64,000 nucleotides of DNA from an uncultured Lachnospiraceae bacterium. GTDB lineage: Bacteria > Bacillota > Clostridia > Lachnospirales > Lachnospiraceae. The stretch is taken from positions 1 to 64,000 of the forward strand of contig CAMKQH010000002.1 in NCBI GenBank assembly GCA_946414885.1, given 5' to 3'. The position numbers and the translations under genes are program-made. Below the pieces are notes generated by a model. It ran no database searches, was not told the origin of the DNA, and saw only the letters and a list, made by a program, of their open reading frames with translations. Shown here in pieces: positions 25,722 through 34,133 of this stretch; position 1 is the stretch's first letter; every line of letters begins with the position of its first letter.

Positions 25722-27710
25722 ATGGACGGAAAGAAGGCTTGGAAGCAGCTGTGGCTTGCGTATGGAAAGAAAAAGGAACTTGGGAACGGTAAATATTTTG
25801 AGAACGTATGGCTGAAAGGATTTGACGCGGAGGACCGCGTGGTCAACAGTGCCCTACAGGAGCTGAAGCTCGGTGCGGAGGGAATGCTTGGCGTTACGCC
25901 GCAGCTTGGAGCCGAAGCGATGCTTTGCATGGAGAAAAGTGAAAAGCTTTCTCCGGAGAGTTATTCCGTTCAGGAAAATGGCGGGAAGCTTCAGATCCTT
26001 GCGGGAGATGAGAAGGGTCTTTTGTATGGCGTCTTTCACGTGCTTCGCCAGGTATCCATGGAGAAGAGCCTGACCGGGATCTCCGCAACGTGCACGCCGG
26101 ACAATCCCCTTCGTACCTACAATCATTGGGATAACATGGACGGAAGCATTGAGAGAGGCTATTCCGGAAAATCCTTCTTTTTTGAAAATGACGACATTGT
26201 CATAAATGACAGGACGAGAGACTACGCACGTTTGATGGCGAGCATTGGCATCAACGGCGTCGTGATCAATAACGTAAACGTAAAGCAGGCGGCAACTTGG
26301 CTGATCACGGACCGATTTTTTGAAAAGGTGGCGCAGCTCTCGGAGGTTTTTGCGGATTATGGCATCAAATTTTTCTTGAGCCTAAACTACGCTGCCACGA
26401 TCGAGCTTGGCGGCATCGACAGCGCGGATCCCTTGGATGAGCGCGTGATCGCATGGTGGAAAGAGAAGATGAAGGAGTGCTTTGCAAAGATCCCGAATCT
26501 TGGGGGATTCCTTGTGAAGGCAGACTCCGAAGGTCGCCCGGGTCCCTTTACCTACGGCAGAACGCAGGCGGATGGAGCAAACATGCTGGCGGAGGCAGTG
26601 AGACCTTACGGCGGCATCATCATCTGGAGATGCTTTGTATACAACTGCAGACAGGACTGGCGTGACTACAAGACCGACAGGGCCCGCGCGGGATATGATA
26701 ATTTTATCCAGATGGACGGCGATTACGCGGAGAACGTGATCCTGCAGATCAAGAACGGCCCCATGGATTTCCAGATACGCGAGCCGATCTCTCCTTTGCT
26801 TGGCGGCCTTCAAAAGACGAATCAAATGCTGGAAGTGCAGGTGGCGCAGGAATATACCGGTCACCAGATCGACGTATGCTACCTGATCCCGATGTTCAAG
26901 GAAATCCTGGATTTCCACACCTATTGCAAGCCTGGTGCAGACACCGTTGCGGACGTGATCAGCGGACGCACCATGGGAAACAAGAATACCGGCATCGCGG
27001 CAGTCATCAATACGGGTAATGACGAGAACTGGACCGGAAACTATCTTGCGGCAGCAAACCTTTACGGATATGGCCGTCTGGCGTTCCAGACCTCCCTCTC
27101 CGCTGAGGAGATCCTGGATGAGTGGATCCCCATGAGCATCTCCTCCGATCCGGAAGTGATCAAGGTTGTGAAGGATATTTTGCTTAGATCGCGTGAGACT
27201 TATGAGAAATATACGAGTCCCCTTGGCATCGGCTGGATGGTGACGCCGCATGATCATTACGGTTGCAGCGTGGACGGCTATGAATATGACCGTTGGGGCA
27301 CCTATCACCGTGCGGATCACCTCGGCATGGGCGTAGACAGATCAGACAAGGGAACGGGCTATGCGCAGCAGTACTATGAGCCCAATGCCTCTGCATATAA
27401 TTCCATGGAGAGTTGTCCCGAAGAGCTTCTCCTGTTCTTCCACCACGTGCCCTACACCTACGTGCTGAAGACCGGAAAGACCCTGATCCAGCATATCTAT
27501 GACAGCCATTTTGAGGGCTATGACGAGGCGGAAGGCTTTGCAAAGGCATGGGACGGACTGGAAGGTAAAGTGGACGCACAGGTTTTTGCAAACGTAAAGG
27601 AGCGCTTCGGACGTCAGCTCTATAACGCAAGGGAATGGCGCGACCAAGTGAATACTTATTTCTACCGCAAGAGCGGCATTCCCGACGAGAAGGGCAGAAC
27701 CATTTATTAA
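25722..27710 (+). CDS. aguA: GH67 alpha-glucuronidase
   Basis: A 662-residue cytoplasmic enzyme that removes (4-O-methyl)-glucuronic acid from xylo-oligosaccharides. It begins MDGKKAWKQLWLAY and has the GH67 landmarks NHWDNMDGSIERGYSGKSFF (about residue 133), GFLVKADSEGRPGPFTYGRT (about 262), WRCFVYN and WMVTPHDHYGCSVDGYEYD (about 505). The length and domain order (alpha/beta N-terminal, barrel, helical C-terminal) match the family, and there is no signal peptide. AAAGGAGAATG is the ribosome binding site. Adenosine deaminase follows 35 bp later, perhaps in the same transcript. It suggests import of glucuronoxylan fragments. Confidence 0.95.
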   Translation: MDGKKAWKQLWLAYGKKKELGNGKYFENVWLKGFDAEDRVVNSALQELKLGAEGMLGVTPQLGAEAMLCMEKSEKLSPESYSVQENGGKLQILAGDEKGLLYGVFHVLRQVSMEKSLTGISATCTPDNPLRTYNHWDNMDGSIERGYSGKSFFFENDDIVINDRTRDYARLMASIGINGVVINNVNVKQAATWLITDRFFEKVAQLSEVFADYGIKFFLSLNYAATIELGGIDSADPLDERVIAWWKEKMKECFAKIPNLGGFLVKADSEGRPGPFTYGRTQADGANMLAEAVRPYGGIIIWRCFVYNCRQDWRDYKTDRARAGYDNFIQMDGDYAENVILQIKNGPMDFQIREPISPLLGGLQKTNQMLEVQVAQEYTGHQIDVCYLIPMFKEILDFHTYCKPGADTVADVISGRTMGNKNTGIAAVINTGNDENWTGNYLAAANLYGYGRLAFQTSLSAEEILDEWIPMSISSDPEVIKVVKDILLRSRETYEKYTSPLGIGWMVTPHDHYGCSVDGYEYDRWGTYHRADHLGMGVDRSDKGTGYAQQYYEPNASAYNSMESCPEELLLFFHHVPYTYVLKTGKTLIQHIYDSHFEGYDEAEGFAKAWDGLEGKVDAQVFANVKERFGRQLYNAREWRDQVNTYFYRKSGIPDEKGRTIY

Positions 27711-27745
27711 TTGGGAACTCCAAAACGACCCGGAGGAAAGAAGCC

Positions 27746-28765
27746 ATGAAATACGTTGACCTTCACTTGCATTTGGATGGGGCGGTGACGGTTGCAATCG
27801 CAAGAAAGCTTGCGAAATTGCAAGGGATCACGCTTCCGGAAAATGATCAGGAGCTGGAAAGGCTTCTGACGGTTCCTGAGGATTGCGAAAGCCTCACGGA
27901 TTTTCTTAAGTGTTTTGCATTGCCGTTGTCCCTCATGCAGACGAGGGAGGGGCTCTCCGAGGCCGTAAGGCTTGTGGTGGATGACTTGCAGTCCCAGGGC
28001 GTGATCTATGCGGAAATCCGGTTTGCACCGCAGCTGCATTTGGAGCAGGGCATGACGCAGGAGGAAGCCATACGGGCGGCACTCGAGGGCATAAAGAAAG
28101 CCGGAGAATGCATTGACCTTGCGGCAGAAGGAAACGTGGTCGCGCAGATCAAGGTGAACCTGATCCTTTGCGCGATGCGGGGTGACGGAAACGAGTCGGC
28201 AAATGAGGAGACGCTAAGGCTTGCCAAGAAATGGCTTGTGACGGACGGCGGCGTCGTGGCGATGGATCTCGCCGGCGCGGAAGCACTGTTTCCCACGGGC
28301 AAGTATCGCGAGCTGTTTGCCAAGGCAAAAGAATTAGATATCCCGTTCACGATCCATGCCGGAGAGGCGGACGGCGCTGAGAGCGTAAAACTCGCCTTGG
28401 AATTTGGCGCAAACCGCATTGGACACGGCGTACGGAGCCAGGAAGATCCGCAGGTCCTGCAGCTCCTGAAAGAGAATCAGATCCCTCTGGAAATGTGTCC
28501 CACAAGCAATCGCCAGACCCATGCCGTGGAGGACATGTCGAGGTACCCCTTCATGGATTACCTGCAGCGGGGCTTAAAGGTTACGCTGAACACGGATGAT
28601 CCCGGGATTGAAGGGACGACCATGGAAGCGGAATACCGCTATATGGAGCAAAGGTTCGGCCTGGATGAGGACGGAAAACGCACGCTCCTTCAAAACGCCG
28701 TGGATGCGGCATTCACCACGGAGGAAGTAAAGAACTGGATGCGCATGGAACTGGGACTAGGTTAA
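27746..28765 (+). CDS. add: Adenosine deaminase
   Basis: A 339-residue amidohydrolase that deaminates adenosine to inosine in purine salvage. Metal and catalytic motifs are present: DLHLHLDGAV (residues 4-13), IHAGEADGAESV, RIGHGVRS, CPTSNRQTHA and TLNTDDPGIEGTTMEAEY. GGAGGAAAG supports ATG 27746. It follows aguA by 35 bp; the functional link is unclear. Confidence 0.93.
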   Translation: MKYVDLHLHLDGAVTVAIARKLAKLQGITLPENDQELERLLTVPEDCESLTDFLKCFALPLSLMQTREGLSEAVRLVVDDLQSQGVIYAEIRFAPQLHLEQGMTQEEAIRAALEGIKKAGECIDLAAEGNVVAQIKVNLILCAMRGDGNESANEETLRLAKKWLVTDGGVVAMDLAGAEALFPTGKYRELFAKAKELDIPFTIHAGEADGAESVKLALEFGANRIGHGVRSQEDPQVLQLLKENQIPLEMCPTSNRQTHAVEDMSRYPFMDYLQRGLKVTLNTDDPGIEGTTMEAEYRYMEQRFGLDEDGKRTLLQNAVDAAFTTEEVKNWMRMELGLG

Positions 28766-28768
28766 CAC

Positions 28769-28795
28769 GTGTCATAAGACACCTCCCCGTGACCC
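28769..28795 (+). repeat. REP-like 27-bp sequence
   Basis: This 27-mer begins GTGTCA and ends TCCCCGTGACCC. It matches the right end of the inverted-repeat element at 16631-16657 in 19 of 27 positions. It lies between add and the GH2 gene. Confidence 0.6.
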
Positions 28796-28840
28796 AAACG
28801 TGACGCATTGATCAAGATACGGAAAGGAACTTAAGGACAG

Positions 28841-31800
28841 ATGAAAACGAGCGAAAGTAATCTGCAGCTTTGGACGGACGGATGGTCGTTTATGAAGACT
28901 CCCCTCAATACGACGTGGGAGGAGATGCAAAAGCAAAAAAAGAATTTTGCGCCCGTGGAATTGCCGCACGACTGGCTGATCTATGACGCTAAAAATTTAT
29001 ATGAGGACAGCTTCGGATGGTATCGCAAGAGCTTCGAGAATCCGCTTTCCGAAGGAGAGAGACTGCAGTTTCGCTTTGACGGCGTTTACATGGATTCCAC
29101 GATCTATGTGAACGGGAAGGCCGTCATGGACTGGAAGTACGGCTATACGACTTTTACGGCAGACGTGACGGATTATCTGAAAAAGGGCAAGAACGAGATC
29201 GTTGTTCTTGTAAGACACCAGTCCCCCAATTCCAGATGGTATTCCGGAGCGGGCATTTATCGCAACGTATGGATGAAGGTTTGCAAAAAGGCCTGGCTTC
29301 CCCTGGACGGCACGTATGCGGTGATCCGTCCCAGAGGCGAGGAAACCCAGGAGAATCATGCCTTTGACGTGAAGATCAAGACGGAGATCTGCATGCAGGC
29401 GGCAAAGGATGGAAGGGTGAATGCCGACGGTCTCCGCGCGGAGTATGAACTGACCTTGGAAAAACCCTTTGAATTTGCTGAGAAGACGGAGAGCGATCTC
29501 CTTTTTGAACATAAATTTAGCGGTGAGTGGAAGGGCGGAAAATGGAATGCGCACGTCGCCGGAAAATCTTCCGATAAGCCGGCGGACGGCGAGGCATGCC
29601 TGGAGGCATCTCTCCTTACGGCAATCGAGGAGCCCGCGATCTGGGACGTGAAGGCGCCAAACTGTTATCGCCTGCAGGTTAGGCTTTATGACGGAAAGGA
29701 ACTTTTGGATTACCAGACCTACGTGGTGGGATTCCGCAGCATTGGATTCCAGCCGGATCAGGGTCTTTTCCTGAACGGACGCATTGTTAAGGTACACGGC
29801 GTCTGCGAGCACCATGATCTGGGATGCCTTGGCGCGGCCTTTCATGAAAAGGCATTACAGCGACAGTTTACGATCCTTCGCGAGATGGGCGTGAACGGAA
29901 TCCGCACGAGTCACAACCCGCCGGCGCCGGAATTCATGGAGCTGGCTGACCGCATGGGCTTTCTGGTGGACTCCGAGTGCTTCGACATGTGGGAGCGTCC
30001 GAAGACAACCTATGACTACGCAAGATTCTTTATCGACTGGGCAAAGAAGGACGTGACCAGCTGGGTGCGCCGCGACAGAAATCACCCCAGCGTATTCCTC
30101 TGGTCCATTGGAAATGAGATTTATGACACCCACGCGGATGATCATGGGCAGGAGATCACCAGAAGGCTCCAGGGATACGTGCTGGAAAGCGACCCTGAGG
30201 AAAACGCCCGAGTGACCATCGGCTCCAACTACATGGCCTGGGAGGGTGCGCAGAAGTGTGCGGACATAATAAAGATGGCCGGATATAACTACGGTGAGAG
30301 ATTGTACGAAGAGCACCACAAGGAGCATCCCGACTGGATCATTTACGGCAGCGAGACAGCCTCCGTCGTGCAAAGCCGCGGCATTTATCACTTCCCGCTG
30401 TCCCAGTCCATTTTGTCGGACGAGGACCTGCAGTGTTCTGCCCTTGGCAATTCCTCTACCAGCTGGGGCGCGGAGTGCACGGAGAGAGTGATCACGGATG
30501 ACCGTGACGCGAAGTTTTGCTTTGGCCAGTTTATCTGGACGGGATTTGACTACATTGGAGAGCCCACGCCGTATCATACAAAGAATTCCTACTTTGGGCA
30601 GATTGACACGGCAGGTTTCCCTAAGGATCCCTACTACGTATTCAAAGCGGAGTGGACGGACTTTAAGGAGAAGCCCATGGTACACGTCTTCCCCTACTGG
30701 GACTTCAATCCCGGTCAGATCGTTGACGTAAGGGCCTGCACCAATGCGCCTGCAGTGGAGCTTTTCGTAAACGGAAGGCGCCAGGGACGGCAATACATAG
30801 ATCATGAAAAGGGACTGACGCTTCTTGGCAACTGGCGCGTGCCCTATGAGCCTGGCACCATCACGGCCATCGCGTACGATGAGAACGGCAAGGAAGTAGC
30901 CAGGGACGAAAGACGCTCGTTTGAGGATAGCAGGCAGATCTGCCTGACACCCGATAAATATGAGATGCGGGCAGATGAAAAGGATCTGATCTTTCTGACC
31001 ATAGAGACGCTGGATGCAAAGGGACATCCCGTGGAGAATGCGGTGGACCGCGTGACGCTGAAGATGGATGGTCCCGCAAGGCTGCTTGGCATGGACAACG
31101 GCGACAGTACGGATACGGACGATTACAAGTCCTTCTCACGCAAGCTCTTTTCCGGTAAGCTTCTTGCCGTGATCGGAACGACGGGCGAGAACGGCATCAT
31201 CCGCGTTATGGCGTCGGGAGAAGGCCTGAGGGAAGGACAGGTGCTACTAGAGGCAGTTGGGGCTTTGCCCAATGCAGGGAAAGCTGAGGGCGTTTGGCTG
31301 GAAGACTGCATGAAGCTAAATGCTGCAGCCAAGAAGGGAACGGGAAAGAAAGCTGATGCGGGCAAGGGCGCCGGCGAGGTGACTTACGTACCGACGAGAA
31401 AGCTGGAGCTTACGGCGGAAGAAGTGAAGAGAAAGCTTTCGAAGAGAAAGAAAGCCATGTTCCTTCAGGTGAAGATCTTCCCTGAGACGGCAACGCCAAA
31501 CCTGATCTGGAAGGTAGTGGATCAGAGCGGCATTGAACTTCCGACGGCAAAGATCGAAGAGATCATGATCCAAAGGGCTGGCATCACGGACCAGGCAAAC
31601 GCAGAAGGTCAGACGGGCCCTGCGGAGCAGACGGTTACAATGAGTGACGCAGGCACGAACATGCGCATGGCGAAGGTGACGGCCCTTGGCGACGGTGATT
31701 TCATCGTGCGCTGCATGGCGCAGGAGCCGGACGGAAAGATCACGGTCATCTCGGAGCTGGATTTCTCGGCAAAGGGAATTGGAACGGCCTTCTTGGATCC

Positions 31801-32575
31801 TTACGGATTTATCACGGGCGGACTGTATTCCAGGAGTCTTGGCGACATTGGAAACGGGAATGAAAAGGGCTTCTCCTCCGCAAGGGAAGGGGAGAGCGCC
31901 GTGCTATTTGAAAACATTGATTTTGGCGAATACGGTTCCGATGAGATTACGATTCCCATCTTTGCGCTGGACGGAAATGAATATTCCGTGGAAATCTGGG
32001 AGGGCATGCCAGGTGAGGCTGGAAGCGAGTTGATCGACGTGCTGAAGTATCAAAAGCCTTCCATTTGGAACGAATACCAGGAAGAGACCTGGAAGCTTCC
32101 CAGAAGGATCAAGGGCGTGACGAGCATCGGACTTAGGATGAAGGAATTCAAGATCCACGTCAAGGGCTTCTCCTTCCGCAAGCTGGAAAAGGCATTTGGC
32201 CTTTTGTATGCGGCTGAGGCCACCAGAGTATACGGAGATGATTTCCAGATCCGTGAAAACCGCGTGGAAGGGATTGGCAACAACGTGACCATGGAATTTG
32301 AGAACATGGACTTTGGCGAGGCGGGAACCAGCCAGATCGAGATCACCGGATGGACGCCGCTCAAGGTGAATACCATTCACCTTCGTTTTAAGCCGGAGGG
32401 CGAGGACGAGACTGTGGCCCGCATGGTGGAATTTGCGGGCATGAAGAAAAATGCGTATGCGACGCAGACGTTTACGTTCCAAAAGATCAGCGGAAAGGGC
32501 AGACTGGATCTGGTGTTCCTGCCCGGCTGTCAATTTAATTTGGAGTCCTTCAGATTCCGGAAAGACGAGGAATAA
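28841..32575 (+). CDS. GH2 glycosidase (beta-galactosidase/glucuronidase type), 1244 residues
   Basis: Large cytoplasmic GH2 enzyme without a signal peptide. In order: a sugar-binding sandwich (ELPHDWLIYDAKNLYEDSFG, WYRKSF near 55), an Ig-like domain, a TIM barrel with the acid/base Glu426 (LWSIGNEIYD) and nucleophile Glu505 (IYGSETAS), then a DUF4982-like and further beta domains. Two CBM6-like segments end the protein, each opening with a related motif (FENIDFGEYGSDEITI, about residue 1025; FENMDFGEAGTSQIEI, about 1155). A Gly/Lys-rich linker lies near 830-850. The true substrate could be a galactoside, glucuronide or other hemicellulose side chain. It is downstream of aguA and add but separated by a REP-like sequence. 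Confidence 0.88.
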   Translation: MKTSESNLQLWTDGWSFMKTPLNTTWEEMQKQKKNFAPVELPHDWLIYDAKNLYEDSFGWYRKSFENPLSEGERLQFRFDGVYMDSTIYVNGKAVMDWKYGYTTFTADVTDYLKKGKNEIVVLVRHQSPNSRWYSGAGIYRNVWMKVCKKAWLPLDGTYAVIRPRGEETQENHAFDVKIKTEICMQAAKDGRVNADGLRAEYELTLEKPFEFAEKTESDLLFEHKFSGEWKGGKWNAHVAGKSSDKPADGEACLEASLLTAIEEPAIWDVKAPNCYRLQVRLYDGKELLDYQTYVVGFRSIGFQPDQGLFLNGRIVKVHGVCEHHDLGCLGAAFHEKALQRQFTILREMGVNGIRTSHNPPAPEFMELADRMGFLVDSECFDMWERPKTTYDYARFFIDWAKKDVTSWVRRDRNHPSVFLWSIGNEIYDTHADDHGQEITRRLQGYVLESDPEENARVTIGSNYMAWEGAQKCADIIKMAGYNYGERLYEEHHKEHPDWIIYGSETASVVQSRGIYHFPLSQSILSDEDLQCSALGNSSTSWGAECTERVITDDRDAKFCFGQFIWTGFDYIGEPTPYHTKNSYFGQIDTAGFPKDPYYVFKAEWTDFKEKPMVHVFPYWDFNPGQIVDVRACTNAPAVELFVNGRRQGRQYIDHEKGLTLLGNWRVPYEPGTITAIAYDENGKEVARDERRSFEDSRQICLTPDKYEMRADEKDLIFLTIETLDAKGHPVENAVDRVTLKMDGPARLLGMDNGDSTDTDDYKSFSRKLFSGKLLAVIGTTGENGIIRVMASGEGLREGQVLLEAVGALPNAGKAEGVWLEDCMKLNAAAKKGTGKKADAGKGAGEVTYVPTRKLELTAEEVKRKLSKRKKAMFLQVKIFPETATPNLIWKVVDQSGIELPTAKIEEIMIQRAGITDQANAEGQTGPAEQTVTMSDAGTNMRMAKVTALGDGDFIVRCMAQEPDGKITVISELDFSAKGIGTAFLDPYGFITGGLYSRSLGDIGNGNEKGFSSAREGESAVLFENIDFGEYGSDEITIPIFALDGNEYSVEIWEGMPGEAGSELIDVLKYQKPSIWNEYQEETWKLPRRIKGVTSIGLRMKEFKIHVKGFSFRKLEKAFGLLYAAEATRVYGDDFQIRENRVEGIGNNVTMEFENMDFGEAGTSQIEITGWTPLKVNTIHLRFKPEGEDETVARMVEFAGMKKNAYATQTFTFQKISGKGRLDLVFLPGCQFNLESFRFRKDEE

Positions 32576-32581
32576 TTTGTT

Positions 32582-33559
32582 ATGTTACGTTTTTTATTAC
32601 CGGACGTTTCAGAGTCCCTGATGGCCCTATTGGGCATTCTGTTTGCCTTTGCGGCAACGGTGATCGCCACCGCGAAATTAGGCGATCATCTGCCAAAGGA
32701 CGGCGGCAGGGAATATGCGCATGATGGAAAGCTTTCCGCAGGAAAGCCAAGGGGCGCCGGCATCATTTTTGTACTGGCCTTTGTGGCCGCAACGCTTTTG
32801 TTTTTACCCCTGCAGGCGGAGCGCGTCATCTACCTGATTTTGATCGTGATCTGCATGATGACGGGATATCTGGACGACGCGGCAAAGACGCCCTGGGGCG
32901 AATACAAAAAAGGCTTCCTGGATTTCTGCGTGGCCGCCATGGTGGCCTTCACCTATGTGAAATACAACGGCTGCGAGGTGGAGCTGGCAATGTTTGGCGT
33001 CAGCTTTGAACTGCCGGTATGGCTCTTTGTGATCTTGACCATCGTGCTCGTATGGGCCTCCGTCAACGTGACCAACTGCGCCGACGGCGTGGACGGACTT
33101 TCCGGAACGCTTGCAATCATTAGCATCCTAACCATCTACGTGCTGGATCTGCTGCGTGACAGGGAAGAGGATTTCGCGCTGATGAACCTTGTTTTCTGCG
33201 TGGCGATCCTCGGGTATCTTTGGTTCAACGCAACGCCCAGCAAGCTGATGATGGGCGACGCGGGATCCCGTGCCATGGGACTTTTTATCAGCATTGCCAT
33301 CTTGAAGACGGGTGCACCGATCCTGTACGTTCTCGTGGCGCTGGTGCTGATCCTGGACGGCGGACTTGGCCTGATCAAGGTATCCCTGATCCGGTTTGCA
33401 AAGATCCATATCATGAAAAACGTACGCACGCCGTTGCATGACCACGTGCGCAAGATCTGGAACTGGTCTAACACGCAGTGCGTATACCGTTTTGCGATCA
33501 TTCAGATTGTGACGAGTCTCATTGCGATCTATGCGGTCGCATGTCAGATGGGACTGTAG
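32582..33559 (+). CDS. MraY-like phospho-sugar transferase
   Basis: A 325-residue polytopic protein of the MraY/WecA superfamily, with about nine membrane segments. It keeps SAGKPRGAGIIF, GYLDDAAK, NVTNCADGVDGLSG and LMMGDAGSRAMG, and the cytoplasmic loop TPLHDHVRKIW near residue 280. The sequence is closer to MraY (UDP-MurNAc-pentapeptide to undecaprenyl phosphate) than to WecA. It starts 7 bp after the GH2 stop and lies next to a GreA-like gene, outside a cell-division cluster, so it may be a second MraY-type enzyme. Assignment of the exact substrate is uncertain. Confidence 0.8.
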   Translation: MLRFLLPDVSESLMALLGILFAFAATVIATAKLGDHLPKDGGREYAHDGKLSAGKPRGAGIIFVLAFVAATLLFLPLQAERVIYLILIVICMMTGYLDDAAKTPWGEYKKGFLDFCVAAMVAFTYVKYNGCEVELAMFGVSFELPVWLFVILTIVLVWASVNVTNCADGVDGLSGTLAIISILTIYVLDLLRDREEDFALMNLVFCVAILGYLWFNATPSKLMMGDAGSRAMGLFISIAILKTGAPILYVLVALVLILDGGLGLIKVSLIRFAKIHIMKNVRTPLHDHVRKIWNWSNTQCVYRFAIIQIVTSLIAIYAVACQMGL

Positions 33560-33577
33560 AATGGAGTGTGAAAGAAA

Positions 33578-34081
33578 ATGTATGATGAATTGACGCCGAG
33601 TGACGTAAAGAAAATGCAGGAGGAGATCGAATACCGCAAGGTGGTGGTGCGGCAGCAGGCTTTGGCCGACGTGAAGGAGGCCAGGGCCCACGGGGATCTC
33701 TCCGAAAATTTTGAATATCATGCAGCCAAGAAGGTAAAGAATCAGAATGAGAGTCGGATCCGTTACCTGGAGAGAATGATCAAGACGGCGAAGGTGATCT
33801 CTGAGGATTCCGCGGAGGATGAGGTCGGGATCAACAACACCGTGACGGTGGAGTTCGTGGATGACGGAAGCGTTGAGACTTACAAGATCGTGACGACGGT
33901 TCGCGGAAATTCCCTCGAGGGTCTCATCAGCAATGAATCGCCCCTTGGCAAGGCGCTCCTAGGAAAGAAGGAGGGTGAGATCGTTCACGTTGAAGTCAAT
34001 CCCTCCATCGAATATGACGTGAAGATCGTCAAGATAGAGAATACCGTGGACGACGGCTCGGACAAGATCCGCAGCTTCTAG
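33578..34081 (+). CDS. GreA-like transcription elongation factor
   Basis: A 167-residue protein with an N-terminal coiled coil (residues 5-75) bearing HGDLSENFEYHAAK, then a C-terminal FKBP-like domain (GRALLGKKEGE-type motif at SPLGKALLGKKEGEIVHVEV). GreA rescues backtracked RNA polymerase by stimulating transcript cleavage. The coiled-coil tip is present but the sequence diverges from canonical GreA, so a GreA paralogue is possible. It is 18 bp after the MraY-like gene. Confidence 0.85.
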   Translation: MYDELTPSDVKKMQEEIEYRKVVVRQQALADVKEARAHGDLSENFEYHAAKKVKNQNESRIRYLERMIKTAKVISEDSAEDEVGINNTVTVEFVDDGSVETYKIVTTVRGNSLEGLISNESPLGKALLGKKEGEIVHVEVNPSIEYDVKIVKIENTVDDGSDKIRSF

Positions 34082-34133
34082 GAACGTTGATCGTACTTGG
34101 AATGGCACTAAGAAGAAATGAGGGAAACGCAAC

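Noticed and set aside
26382..27320. 312-codon minus-strand frame inside the alpha-glucuronidase gene
   Set aside because: Shadow of conserved GH67 coding sequence.
29855..31027. 390-codon minus-strand frame inside the GH2 gene
   Set aside because: Shadow of a clear GH2 catalytic domain, with no independent start signals.
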